A stretch of 64,000 bases of DNA, taken from an uncultured Bacteroidales bacterium (GTDB taxonomy: Bacteria; Bacteroidota; Bacteroidia; Bacteroidales; P3). Positions 55,494 to 64,000 of the stretch are shown here, piece after piece (the stretch's first letter is position 1; the number at the start of each line of letters is the position of its first letter). The translations under genes and the position numbers were made by a program. Location of the stretch: NCBI GenBank assembly GCA_910578275.1, contig CAJTPR010000001.1:124001-188000 (forward strand), in the 5' to 3' direction. Below the pieces are notes generated by a model, which worked only from the letters and a program-made list of their open reading frames with translations, was not told the origin of the DNA and did no database searches.

Positions 55494-56498
55494 CTACTTG
55501 TTGTAGGAACGACGCAGTTTCTCTCCTTTCTCCAAGTCTTTCTTCAGGATCACCTTGTTCCAGAACGCCTTGATGAAGCCTGAACCGTAACCGTTCAGTT
55601 GGACGAAACCCGTCACCACCGAAAGGAGTGCGATCTTGAGGTTCCTGTTCTTCACGGCCGAAGCCAGGAAAAGCATCACGGCGTAAAACGCCAGGAAAAG
55701 CAACCAGCCGGGCCTATGGAAAACGGCCAGCAGGATCAAGGCCGCTTCGCCCAAGACGAAAAGGGCAGGCAAGGCATGCACCGCCTTCAACGATCCGGGA
55801 TGCAACTTGTAAAGGAAAATGCGCGCCTGCCCGAAATTATAGACCTGGCGGAAAAACTTCTTGAGATTCACCCGGCGCTTGTGATATACCGAAACCTCGG
55901 GCAGCAAGACGACCTTGGAACCCGCCTGGCGGATACGGATACTCAAATCGATGTCTTCGCCGAACATGTCGGCGAACCCGCCTACCCGCTCGTACACTTG
56001 GCGTGAAAAGCCCATGTTGAAGGAACGGGGATGAAACTTTTCCATGCAAACCTTGCCGCTTCCCCTGATTCCGCCCGTGGTCAGAAACGAGGTCATGGCG
56101 AAATTCACGGCCTTCTGCATGTCCGTGAACGTAGGCAGGGCACGGTCGGGACCGCCGAAACAATCCACGTAGTCTTTTTCCAGGCAACGGTTCAACGTGG
56201 AGACGTATTCAGGCGGAAGGATGCAGTCGGAATCGAAAAACAGGAAATAGTCACCGCCGGCATGCTTCATTCCCACGTTGCGCGTATCGCTCCGCCCCGT
56301 GTTCGGTTTGGCGATATACCGGATTTCCAAGACTCCGGCATACCGGTCCGTCTCGTCCTTGCATGGCCGGCTGGAACCGTCTTCCACCACGACCACCTCG
56401 AAATTCTTCTCCTTTTGCGCCGAGAGGCTTTCCAGCATCTCGGCCATCTCCTCCGGACGGTTGTAAACCGGAATGATGATGGAATATTTCAAGTCCAT
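55494..56498 (-). CDS. GT2 glycosyltransferase with membrane tail
   Basis: A protein of 334 residues. GT-A core: YSIIIPVYNRPEEMAEMLES (5-24), VVVEDGSSR, and the metal-binding DSD in FLFFDSDCILPPEYV, then GEDIDLSIRIRQAG with the GT2 'ED...R' acceptor motif. Two or three hydrophobic helices near 240-300, then a basic C-terminus. Adds sugars to a lipid-linked or surface glycan. Only 4 bases after the YfhO-like gene stop; the pair resembles envelope glycan genes. Confidence 0.85.
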   Translation of the reverse strand: MDLKYSIIIPVYNRPEEMAEMLESLSAQKEKNFEVVVVEDGSSRPCKDETDRYAGVLEIRYIAKPNTGRSDTRNVGMKHAGGDYFLFFDSDCILPPEYVSTLNRCLEKDYVDCFGGPDRALPTFTDMQKAVNFAMTSFLTTGGIRGSGKVCMEKFHPRSFNMGFSRQVYERVGGFADMFGEDIDLSIRIRQAGSKVVLLPEVSVYHKRRVNLKKFFRQVYNFGQARIFLYKLHPGSLKAVHALPALFVLGEAALILLAVFHRPGWLLFLAFYAVMLFLASAVKNRNLKIALLSVVTGFVQLNGYGSGFIKAFWNKVILKKDLEKGEKLRRSYNK

Positions 56499-56502
56499 TC
56501 GC

Positions 56503-58935
56503 CTATTTCTTCTGAGGATTCGATCCGGATTCCGCACGACAGTCCTTGAAGGCCTTGCGCGCCATCATGCCGATCAAGGCCAATATCAAAAGCACGTTGA
56601 TCGCCGAACCCGTATTGGTGAGTATCTTGCTGCGAACGATAAGCGGGTTCTTGCATCGGAGCTGGACCACATGCTTGCCCTCGGGCAACGTAAGGCCGCG
56701 CAAGATGTAGTCGACCCGGTACAAGGGAACTTCCTGCCCGTCCACGTAGGCTTTCCAAGTCTTGTAATAGACTTCGGAGAACACGGCCGGCCGCGTGGCG
56801 GAAGCATCGTATTCGTAGGTAATGCGGTTGGGATAGTATTCGACGAGACGAATCCGGTCGCCCTCCCCTTCCGGCGCGGAAACGGTTTCCAGTCCGACCT
56901 TTCCTTTCCACTCCTTGTCGATGACCGCCGTCCTGGCCGGGTCGAAATCGTACAAGGCCGTTATTTCCTCGTCGGGACTGTCCACCCAACGGATACTGTC
57001 CACGAACCACGCATGCCCCAAGGCCGCGACATTGCGCTGGACCATCGGCTGCCCGTTGGCGTCCGGAGCTATGAAATACTTGGTGTTGAGCATGTTCAGC
57101 ACCTTCACGTTGATCCGTTGGCTGAGATGATAGTCGATGATGTCCTGATAGCGGCGCATCTTGATCGGACTGTAACCGCCCACGGACTTATGGAAATTGG
57201 AAGTGGACGCGTCGTTGAACGTGTTGACCGTGACGTTGAACACGCGATAGTCGGGATCGGGGTCTGCCAGGATCATGTTGTCGATGGCCGTGGGAAGCAC
57301 CGTCCTGGCCGAACGTGCCGGCACAAAGTTCTGTTCGCCCACGTAACGGCGATCCAATGTCCAAAGGTCCGTCAGGACGAGAACGGCCAAAAGCGCCGTG
57401 ACCCAACCGGCCTTGAGATTCTTTTTCATATAGAGCCATAGGATGGCCGCCGCCAGCAAGACAAAGGCGAAAGAACGCATGGCGGTGGAAACCAGCAAGC
57501 TCGCACGGTCGTCGATCAAGGTTTTCTGCAACCAGTCGGGATACGCGGCATCGGAGGGCGAAACGAAACCGAACATGCTCTTGCCGAACAAGGCGAAGAA
57601 CAGGCAGATGCCCGCCGTGATGCCGAAAGCATAGCCCAGGTCCTTCACGCGCCTTTCCTTTTTGTCGGCATTTTCCAGGATATTCCTGAGGGCCGACACC
57701 GCCAAGGCCGACATCGCCAGTTCGGCCATCACCAATGCCATGGAGGGGGTCCTGAAACGGTTGTACAACGGCAGATGATAGAAAAGAAAATCGTTGAACC
57801 AGGAAAGATTTCGTCCCCAAGCCAGCATGAGCGACAAGACGGTCGCCGCCAGCAACCACCATTTTTCCGGCCCTTTGACGACAAAAAGCCCCAATATGAA
57901 CAAGAGACATATCACCGCTCCCACGTAGACGGGACCCGAGGTAAAAGGCTGGTCGCCCCAATACAAAGGAGCCATCTGTTGCCGGCCGCCCGTGATCTTG
58001 TAGGTTTCCGAATCAGGCGTCAAATGATAATGACTGCTCCCTCCGTAGATGCCCGGAACGAGCATCGTGAAACTCTCCATCTTGCCGTAACTCCATTGGA
58101 AAGCGTAATCGATGTCCAGGCCCGATCCTTCCTTCTCTCCCGCCGCGTTTTGCTTGAGCACCGCCCCGCCACGCATCGTGTCCTTGCTATAATCGTAGGT
58201 GACAAGCCAGCCGCCCAAGGACGGCAACACCGAAACCGCCGCCATGGCCAAGGCTACCAAGCCGCCTTTCCAATATCTTTTCATCTGCTTTTGACCAAAT
58301 GCCTGCACGGCATAGGCAACGGCCACGAACAGGAGCATGATCATCAGGTAGAACGTTATCTGCTGATGGGCGTACATGATATGCAATCCCGTAAATATCA
58401 ACGTTATCAATGCACCGGAAACATACTTTCCCTGGAAACAGCGTATGACCCCCGCGATGACGGGAGCCATGCAGGCCATCGCCCAGCATTTGTTGGCATG
58501 TCCGGCGTCGATGATCAGCAGGTTGTAGGTGGAAAAGGCATAGGCGACCGAACCGATGACGGCCAGCCATGAACGGCATCCCAACACGCACATGAGGATA
58601 TAGAAGCCGAGCATGTAGAAGAAAAGTATGCCCGCATCGAGTGCCGGAAGCCCGCCCATGACCACTTTCGGAAAGAACCTTTCGTACACGTTGTATCCTT
58701 CCGATCCCATATTGGGCATGCCTCCGAAAAGCATGTTGCTCCAATGCGTGGACTCTCCCGTTTGCGCAAGGCAATCCGCGTTTTCCTTCTGCGTGCCGCT
58801 CCAACTATGCACGTCACCCTGCCCCATCGTCTTGTCGCCCAATACCACGGGCGCGAAATAGGCCACGCTCAGCACCAAAAAAATCAGTATCGCCCAAACA
58901 TGCGGCAATACTTTTTTCCAGTTTATTTTTTTCAT
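56503..58935 (-). CDS. YfhO-like polytopic membrane protein
   Basis: A protein of 810 residues with about 12-13 hydrophobic helices and a C-terminal soluble beta-rich part (about 560-780) before a final helix. The first external loop has VLGDKTMGQGDVHSWSGTQK, and later SVAYAFSTYNLLIIDAGHAN; these match the Bacteroidota YfhO-like family, GT-C-related proteins of mostly unknown function (in Bacillus, linked to lipoteichoic acid glycosylation). The MKKINWKK start is used; upstream frame residues overlap the tRNA promoter region. Confidence 0.85.
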   Translation of the reverse strand: MKKINWKKVLPHVWAILIFLVLSVAYFAPVVLGDKTMGQGDVHSWSGTQKENADCLAQTGESTHWSNMLFGGMPNMGSEGYNVYERFFPKVVMGGLPALDAGILFFYMLGFYILMCVLGCRSWLAVIGSVAYAFSTYNLLIIDAGHANKCWAMACMAPVIAGVIRCFQGKYVSGALITLIFTGLHIMYAHQQITFYLMIMLLFVAVAYAVQAFGQKQMKRYWKGGLVALAMAAVSVLPSLGGWLVTYDYSKDTMRGGAVLKQNAAGEKEGSGLDIDYAFQWSYGKMESFTMLVPGIYGGSSHYHLTPDSETYKITGGRQQMAPLYWGDQPFTSGPVYVGAVICLLFILGLFVVKGPEKWWLLAATVLSLMLAWGRNLSWFNDFLFYHLPLYNRFRTPSMALVMAELAMSALAVSALRNILENADKKERRVKDLGYAFGITAGICLFFALFGKSMFGFVSPSDAAYPDWLQKTLIDDRASLLVSTAMRSFAFVLLAAAILWLYMKKNLKAGWVTALLAVLVLTDLWTLDRRYVGEQNFVPARSARTVLPTAIDNMILADPDPDYRVFNVTVNTFNDASTSNFHKSVGGYSPIKMRRYQDIIDYHLSQRINVKVLNMLNTKYFIAPDANGQPMVQRNVAALGHAWFVDSIRWVDSPDEEITALYDFDPARTAVIDKEWKGKVGLETVSAPEGEGDRIRLVEYYPNRITYEYDASATRPAVFSEVYYKTWKAYVDGQEVPLYRVDYILRGLTLPEGKHVVQLRCKNPLIVRSKILTNTGSAINVLLILALIGMMARKAFKDCRAESGSNPQKK

Positions 58936-58993
58936 ATACATTCTTTTACAATCTCTTACACATTCCCCTTCCGTCTCGCCGCCCCGAAAAACA

Positions 58994-59023
58994 TTGCGAT
59001 TACGAAAAAAAAACATACTTTTG
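58994..59023 (+). promoter_or_regulatory. tRNA-Gln promoter (TTG-N19-TACTTTTG)
   Basis: TTG at 58994-58996, 19-base spacer, TACTTTTG at 59016-59023, immediately upstream (16 bases) of the tRNA. Confidence 0.7.
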
Positions 59024-59038
59024 CGCTCCGTTACCGAT

Positions 59039-59109
59039 TGGCCAATGGTGTAATGGTAACACAACAGATTTTGGTTCTGTCATTCTGGGTTCGAGTCCCG
59101 GTTGGCCAA
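59039..59109 (+). tRNA. tRNA-Gln (anticodon UUG)
   Basis: A 71-base cloverleaf. Acceptor TGGCCAA pairs with TTGGCCA, then discriminator A. Anticodon stem ACAGA/TCTGT holds the loop TTTTGGT with TTG at 59071-59073. T arm GGGTTCGAGTCCC; CCA not encoded. This is one of the tRNAs whose 2-thiouridine MnmH could selenate. Confidence 0.96.
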
Positions 59110-59130
59110 CTTCCTTTCCCCGTCTCCTGC

Positions 59131-59550
59131 TCAAAGTTCCAAGTAAGTCTTCACGTCCAGCACGTCTTTCACGATGAAGGCATAGGGGTAGTCGGCCTTT
59201 ATGCTTTTGAGGAAGAAGCCCGCTTCCATGCGGTTCGTGAAATTTCCGGCCTTCACCTTGAAATAAGGTTCCTCGAACAAGATGTAACTCGTGCATTCGG
59301 GATAAATCAGGTCGAACGCCGACTTGGCCTCGATGGCCGCGTTCTTGGAACGGTTTCCGCTCTGCGAGAAAATCAGGATGCGGTAGCCCTCGTCCGGCCT
59401 TGTGATCCGGTGCTCCATGCGACGGACCAGCAACGTATCGACCATGGCAGGATATTCGATCCGCTCCAATACGGCGGGAAGACCCTGCGCCGAAACCTTC
59501 ATGAGGCCCGCAAGCAGCATCCCCGCCAACAAGAATATTCTCGACTTCAT
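59131..59550 (-). CDS. exported SPOR-domain protein
   Basis: A protein of 139 residues. MKSRIFLLAGMLLAGLMKVS is a signal peptide. After a linker, YRILIFSQSGNRSKNAAIEA ... EEPYFKVKAGNFTNRMEAGF is a SPOR domain, which binds denuded septal peptidoglycan glycans. Usually associated with division. It is convergent with tRNA-Gln and has a -7 box (TATCTTTG) 36 bases upstream. Confidence 0.85.
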   Translation of the reverse strand: MKSRIFLLAGMLLAGLMKVSAQGLPAVLERIEYPAMVDTLLVRRMEHRITRPDEGYRILIFSQSGNRSKNAAIEAKSAFDLIYPECTSYILFEEPYFKVKAGNFTNRMEAGFFLKSIKADYPYAFIVKDVLDVKTYLEL

Positions 59551-59585
59551 GTTATGCAATTCCTTTCTTTGATTGGGAAACAGCG

Positions 59586-59593
59586 CAAAGATA
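59586..59593 (-). promoter_or_regulatory. -7 box (TATCTTTG) of the SPOR-domain gene
   Basis: Exact TAnnTTTG on the minus strand between the M16-like and SPOR genes. Confidence 0.5.
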
Positions 59594-59624
59594 TATCTTT
59601 ATCGGCTAAAAAAACGTCTCCGGA

Positions 59625-60881
59625 CTACCGGTTCCCGGCTCCGACGGTGACGATGCGGAAAGCGGCCGGGTCGAGGAAACGGCAGGCCGTCCGGCGGATC
59701 TCCTCCGGGGTGATGGAAAACAACACCTCCTCGTTCCTGCGATAGAAATCGGCTCCGATTCCGCAAAGTATGAAGAACTTCATACGTTCGGCAAGGTCGA
59801 AAGTCCCGTCCAGCTCGCGCACGAAATCGCCCATATAGGCCTGCCTTACCCGTTCCAACTCGGCATCGGGAACAGGTTTCTTCTGCAACTTGGCTATTTC
59901 CCTCTCGATTTCGGAAAGCACCTTACCCGTACAGTCGGCTTTCACCTCCGAACTGATCATCCAGACGGGAACTTGCCGCAAGGGAATGACATACGAAGAA
60001 ATCCCGTAGGTGTAGCCCTTGTCCTCGCGGATGTTGCGCATGAGGCGGGAACCGAAATAACCGCCCAGCACGTAGTCGACCACCTTGAAAGCGGCGAAAT
60101 CGGGCGAACTTACCGGACAAAGCGGCATTCCGATACGCACCGATGCCTGCAAGGCGCCTTCCATCGGCTTGTCGGCACGCCTTTCCGCGGGCAAGTCCGC
60201 CAACGAGAAGACGCCCAGGCGGCCGTCGGAACGTTCGCCCGACCAGTCCTTGCCGCCGAAACCCTCTTCCAGCATGGCCAGATGCCTGGACGAATAACCG
60301 CCGGCCAACACGATCTTGCAGTTTTCAGCCACATAGAAACGTTTGTAAAAGTCTTGCAGGTCCTCGCGCCGCAAGGCTTGGAAGTCCGTTTCCTCCACCG
60401 CCCGCCCGTAAGGATGGGAGCCGAACACCAACGAATAGAATTCCCGCCTTGAAACTTCCGAAACCTTCTGCCTGTCCACCAGGAACTTCTGATGCTGCTT
60501 GCGCACGTACGTCTCCAGTTCCTCCTCCGGGAAAACCGAACGGCGCACCGCCTCCACGCAAAGGGGAATCACGTTTTCCAGATAACGCGACATGCAATAG
60601 AATACCACGCTGGCCTGGTCCTTGTCGGGATAACGTTCAACGTAAGCTCCATAATAATCCAGTTTCTCGGAAATGACCCGCGCCGGAAAGTTCCGCGTGC
60701 CGGCCCCTATGAGCGAACAACAGGCCGCTGCCTGCAAAGGCTTCTGCTGGAAATAAGCGCCTGCCTCGAAGATGAACTCCAGGCGGACCAGATCCAAACT
60801 GGCATCGGGGAACCCGTAAACGGGAATGCCGTTGGCAAGAGAACGTGTTTCGGGTTCCAGTCTTGAATAATCGAATTTCAT
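59625..60881 (-). CDS. M16-family peptidase-like protein lacking the HxxEH motif
   Basis: A protein of 418 residues with the M16 domain layout (AGAYFQQKPLQAAACCSLIG where the active form has the HxxEH helix, and later GGYFGSRLMRNIREDKGYTY, the M16C hallmark). The zinc ligands are missing, so it is probably the inactive partner of the active peptidase encoded just upstream (12-base gap), as in two-subunit M16B proteases. Substrate unknown. Confidence 0.9.
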   Translation of the reverse strand: MKFDYSRLEPETRSLANGIPVYGFPDASLDLVRLEFIFEAGAYFQQKPLQAAACCSLIGAGTRNFPARVISEKLDYYGAYVERYPDKDQASVVFYCMSRYLENVIPLCVEAVRRSVFPEEELETYVRKQHQKFLVDRQKVSEVSRREFYSLVFGSHPYGRAVEETDFQALRREDLQDFYKRFYVAENCKIVLAGGYSSRHLAMLEEGFGGKDWSGERSDGRLGVFSLADLPAERRADKPMEGALQASVRIGMPLCPVSSPDFAAFKVVDYVLGGYFGSRLMRNIREDKGYTYGISSYVIPLRQVPVWMISSEVKADCTGKVLSEIEREIAKLQKKPVPDAELERVRQAYMGDFVRELDGTFDLAERMKFFILCGIGADFYRRNEEVLFSITPEEIRRTACRFLDPAAFRIVTVGAGNR

Positions 60882-60893
60882 CGTCCCTCCGGT

Positions 60894-62135
60894 TTATTTG
60901 ACGGCCTTGTAATAGATCGTGCTGCAGTTCGACCCGCAAAGGCAACGCGAGACGGCCTGCCGCACCTCATCGGCCCGTACCTCCCTGTATTTCCTGTCTT
61001 CCTCGTTCAACAAGGCCGCCGAACCCATCAGTTCGAAATAACCGAGGTTCATCGCCTTGTCCAAGGCTTTCATGTTGGAAAAAAGCAGGGCCGTTTCCAA
61101 CTTGTTCTTCACTTTCCGCAATTCTTCCTCCGGAACCTCTTCGGTGGCCATGCGGTCGATTTCCTCGTTCACCGCCGCCTCGGCCTTTTCAAAAGAGACG
61201 CCTTTTTCCAGGAAGCCCGAAACCAGGAACATGCCCGGCTCGATGTCGCCCGAAACGTAGGCGTTCACGCTCGTGAAAAGCTTCCGTTCCTTGACCAGCG
61301 AGGTGTAGAAACGGGAAGACTCGCCGTTGGAAAGTATATCGGAAACCAAGTCGAACACATAGAAATCGGGACTCATGCGCCTGTCGATATGAAAAGCCTT
61401 GTACAACACGTCCGTCGGGACTTTCCGTTCCACCTCGCTGCGGCGTGCCGCGGTCTGAGGCTCCTCCACGGGCAAACGGCGCGGGACACGATGCCCCCCG
61501 GGTATGGAACCGAACCAACGTCGCGCCATCTCAAAGACCGCCTCGGGCTCCACCGGCCCGGCCACGGTCAGGATGGCGTTGTCGGGCTTGTAGTATGTTT
61601 CGTAGAAACGCCTCACGTCGTCCAACGTGACGCTTTCTATGTGTTCGGGTTTCTTGCCGATCGTGGACCATGCGTAGGGATGCGTCTGATAACAAAGCGG
61701 ACGGATAAGCAGGTCCGCGTCGCCGTAAGGCTGGTTCAGGCACCGTTCCTTGAATTCCTCGACCACCACGCCCTTTTGCACGTCGAGTTTTTTCCGCGTG
61801 ATGGTCAAGTACCGCATGCGGTCGCTTTCCACGCGAAAGGCCGTTTCCAGCGCATCGGGCAGGATCGTGATATAATAGTTTGTGAAATCGTTGTTGGTAA
61901 AGGCGTTGTTGGCCGCGCCCACTTTGTCCAGTTCCGCGTCGAAGTCTTTCACGTGGCGCGAACCGCTGAACATCAAGTGTTCGAAAAGGTGGGCGAAACC
62001 CGTCTTTTCGGGATCCTCGTCCTTGGAGCCGACGTCGTAGATAAGGTTGAACGCCACCATGGCCGTGTTCCGGTCGGTATGGACCTGCACTTTGAGGCCG
62101 TTTTCCAGCACGGTTTCATTGTAATCTATCTGCAT
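60894..62135 (-). CDS. M16-family zinc peptidase, active subunit
   Basis: A protein of 413 residues. The inverted zincin motif is HLFEH at 49-53 and the distal Glu is in VVVEEFKERC (about 125-134), as in processing-peptidase beta subunits. No signal peptide, so a cytoplasmic location is likely although some M16B pairs are periplasmic. The ATG overlaps the end of purD by 10 bases. Forms a likely heterodimer with the following HxxEH-less protein. Confidence 0.92.
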   Translation of the reverse strand: MQIDYNETVLENGLKVQVHTDRNTAMVAFNLIYDVGSKDEDPEKTGFAHLFEHLMFSGSRHVKDFDAELDKVGAANNAFTNNDFTNYYITILPDALETAFRVESDRMRYLTITRKKLDVQKGVVVEEFKERCLNQPYGDADLLIRPLCYQTHPYAWSTIGKKPEHIESVTLDDVRRFYETYYKPDNAILTVAGPVEPEAVFEMARRWFGSIPGGHRVPRRLPVEEPQTAARRSEVERKVPTDVLYKAFHIDRRMSPDFYVFDLVSDILSNGESSRFYTSLVKERKLFTSVNAYVSGDIEPGMFLVSGFLEKGVSFEKAEAAVNEEIDRMATEEVPEEELRKVKNKLETALLFSNMKALDKAMNLGYFELMGSAALLNEEDRKYREVRADEVRQAVSRCLCGSNCSTIYYKAVK

Positions 62136-63409
62136 AGGTCTTTCCCTATATCTTTGCGGTAATACATTCCCTCGAAACCGATTTTTCCGATTTCCGAGTA
62201 GGTCTTCCTCATGGCCGATTCCAAGTCGGGAGCCAAGGTGGTGACCGCCAAGACACGGCCGCCCGCGGTACACGGCCTTCCTGCCTCGTCCATGGCCGTT
62301 CCCGCATGGAACATCAAGGTTCCTGGCGACACGTTTTCCGTCCCGTTCAATTCGAATCCTTTCTTGTACGATTCCGGATAGCCTCCCGAAACGAGCATGA
62401 CGCACAAGGCCTGTTCCTTGCCCACTTCCAATTCCACCTCGTCCAGGCGGTTCCGGTGCATGGCCGTGAACAACTCGGCCAAGTCGCTTCGTATGCGCGG
62501 CAGGACCGCCTCCGTTTCAGGATCTCCCAGACGCACGTTGTATTCGATCACGTAGGGATCTCCCGCCACGTTCATCAAACCGATGAACAGGAAACCCGAA
62601 TAAGGAATCCGCTCGGCCTTGAGCCGTTCCAGCGTCGGCTTGACGATGCGTTCCTCCACCTTTTTCATGAACGGCGCGTCGGCGAACGCCACCGGCGAGA
62701 CGGAACCCATGCCGCCCGTGTTCAATCCCGTGTCGCCCTCTCCAGCCTTCTTGTAGTCCTTGGCCTCGGGCAATATCTTGTAGTGCGTGCCGTCGGTAAG
62801 CACGAAAACCGAAAGTTCGATTCCGTCGAGGAACTCCTCTATGACCACCTTGTCGGAGGCCGCGCCGAACTTGCGCCCTTCCAGCATCTCGTCCAACGCT
62901 TTCTCCGCCCGGCCAAGGTCGGGTTCTATCAATACGCCCTTGCCGGCCGCCAGGCCGTCGGCCTTGAGCACGTACGGAGGCTTGAGCGTCCTGAGGAACG
63001 CCTTGGCCTGCGCCAGTTCGCCATGGGAAAAAGCGGCATAGGCCGCCGTAGGAATGCCCGCCCGGCGCATGAAGTCCTTGGCGAACTGCTTGCTGCCTTC
63101 CAGTTTCGCTCCCTCGCGGCACGGCCCGACGACGATCAGGTCGCGGAAACCGGCGTCGGCAAGGAAATAGTCGTGAATGCCTTGCACCAAGGGTTCTTCC
63201 GGCCCCACCACGAGCATCTTCACGTCATGCCCTATGATGAAATCCTTCACTTGCGCGAAATTCATCGGGTCGATCGCCACGTTCTCGGCCCAAAGTCCCG
63301 TTCCCGCATTGCCCGGCGCCACATACAACTTGTCCGTCTGCGGACTTTGCTTCAACTTGTAGGCCAAGGCGCTTTCCCTTCCTCCCGAACCAAGGATTAA
63401 AATATTCAT
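62126..63409 (-). CDS. purD: phosphoribosylamine-glycine ligase
   Basis: A protein of 427 residues (GAR synthetase), second step of purine synthesis. N-terminal MNILILGSGGRESALAYKL, central ATP-grasp with VLKADGLAAGKGVLIE, and metal-binding YNVRLGDPETEAVLPRI. Length is standard. First gene of the purD-M16-M16 run; a near-consensus box (TATCTTTA) lies about 45 bases upstream on the minus strand. Confidence 0.96.
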   Translation of the reverse strand: MNILILGSGGRESALAYKLKQSPQTDKLYVAPGNAGTGLWAENVAIDPMNFAQVKDFIIGHDVKMLVVGPEEPLVQGIHDYFLADAGFRDLIVVGPCREGAKLEGSKQFAKDFMRRAGIPTAAYAAFSHGELAQAKAFLRTLKPPYVLKADGLAAGKGVLIEPDLGRAEKALDEMLEGRKFGAASDKVVIEEFLDGIELSVFVLTDGTHYKILPEAKDYKKAGEGDTGLNTGGMGSVSPVAFADAPFMKKVEERIVKPTLERLKAERIPYSGFLFIGLMNVAGDPYVIEYNVRLGDPETEAVLPRIRSDLAELFTAMHRNRLDEVELEVGKEQALCVMLVSGGYPESYKKGFELNGTENVSPGTLMFHAGTAMDEAGRPCTAGGRVLAVTTLAPDLESAMRKTYSEIGKIGFEGMYYRKDIGKDLCR

Positions 63410-63525
63410 ATCATGTATCTTCTATCGTTTACAAATTCGAACAAGCACGTAAAGATATTGTTTTTTTCTGTTGTTACACGTAACTTCGCGGCTTGAACGC
63501 AGCCCCTGCGGCAGAATATTTTGCA

Positions 63526-64000
63526 ATGATGAAAACTCGTTCCCTGTTCCGTATTTTCAAGGTCGCCGTACTGGCCGGCGCGGCTTTCGGCCTGACGCTT
63601 GCCGCCTGCAAGCACGAAGGCGATCCGATGGACATCTATGGCATCTGGCAAGAAAAGGACTTTGCCAAATACGACCCCATGGCGGATTCCACCTCGCTCG
63701 ACACGATCAAGCATCTTTCGCATTCGCAACACCGACTCACGATCGAATGCGCGCAGAAGGTCGATTCGGGCGATTTCAAGAAAGGCGGCGAATTCCGGCT
63801 CGTCATCGCTTCCTGGCACGACTCCTCCTATCGCGACCCGGACCGTTACTGGTATAACGAATATGTCAAGGGCAGCTACCTGCTGGACGACAAGCACCGC
63901 AAGCTCCGTCTGGACGGGGTCTATTACACCGACGAGACCTTCGACGTGGTGGCCACCGATTCCACGCCCGGCTACAACCACAGCGTGGGAGCCTACAAGA
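63526..64000 (+). CDS. lipoprotein, partial (C-terminus beyond right edge)
   Basis: An open frame of 158 codons to the edge. The N-terminus MMKTRSLFRIFKVAVLAGAA ends in the lipobox LTLAAC (Cys28, or 27 from the second ATG). The mature part starts HEGDPMDIYGIWQEKDFAKY and looks like a small lipocalin-like lipid- or ligand-binding domain. No family recognised. ATGs at 63526 and 63529 are equally possible. A TAACTTCG box (63481-63488) may be its promoter. Confidence 0.75.
   Translation, partial: MMKTRSLFRIFKVAVLAGAAFGLTLAACKHEGDPMDIYGIWQEKDFAKYDPMADSTSLDTIKHLSHSQHRLTIECAQKVDSGDFKKGGEFRLVIASWHDSSYRDPDRYWYNEYVKGSYLLDDKHRKLRLDGVYYTDETFDVVATDSTPGYNHSVGAYK

Overview
The window is GC-rich chromosomal DNA from a member of the Bacteroidota, most likely order Bacteroidales. 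This rests on the rimO-ftsY-DUF4295-rpmG cluster, an S16 protein with a long Ala/Glu tail, a fused RibBA, the Bacteroidota-type AddAB pair, DUF4294 and DUF3343 proteins, and many Bacteroidota promoters of the form TTG/TTTG-N18-20-TAnnTTTG. I cannot name a genus. Most of the window is housekeeping; one short AT-rich segment stands out as acquired DNA.

Layout. 1-862: 5' part of a secreted, probably outer-membrane protein running off the left edge. 953-1123: promoter and tRNA-Ser(GCU). 1124-4356: AT-rich cargo island directly downstream of the tRNA. It holds a predicted sce7726-family PD-(D/E)XK nuclease (+) and a three-gene minus-strand operon: a membrane coiled-coil protein, an ImmA/IrrE-type metallopeptidase and a probable Beta-family protein. 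The far end carries a 9-base copy of the tRNA 3' end and a 16-bp perfect inverted repeat. This is the best candidate in the window for an undescribed, defence-like system. 4553-7408: rimO, ftsY, DUF4295, rpmG. 7568-11489: small secreted barrel-like protein, aspartase, class I aminotransferase, DUF1573 protein. 11585-14308: GtrA, GT-C and GT2 genes, a probable lipid-linked sugar module. 14309-14910: intergenic, with a decayed gene.

14911-24262 (+): clpB, a DUF4294 protein, addB, addA. 24266-26643 (-): trmN6, rimM, a thioesterase, rpsP. 26880-29381 (+): secreted alpha/beta hydrolase and a GT-C-like membrane protein, overlapping tail-to-tail with a nucleoside permease gene. 41482 down to 30756 (-): nine closely packed genes (1593-residue secreted protein, plsY, mazG, SDR, MBL hydrolase, mnmH, yedF, DUF3343, selD). 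The last four form a selenium module for tRNA 2-selenouridine. 41680-45638 (+): tadA, cdd, an unknown protein, a MoxR-type AAA+ ATPase and its VWA partner.

45827-46975: dprA. 47013-49371 (-): elbB, trxB, lysE-like exporter. 49750-53146 (+): ftsK, lolA. 53204-54409 (-): ribBA. 54558-55478 (+): corA. 55494-58935 (-): GT2 and YfhO-like protein. 59039-59109: tRNA-Gln(UUG). 59131-63409 (-): SPOR-domain protein, then a purD/M16/M16 operon. 63526 onward: lipoprotein cut by the right edge.

No CRISPR array, rRNA gene, insertion sequence, integrase or replication origin was seen. Family calls rest on motif recognition by eye; no database search was run.
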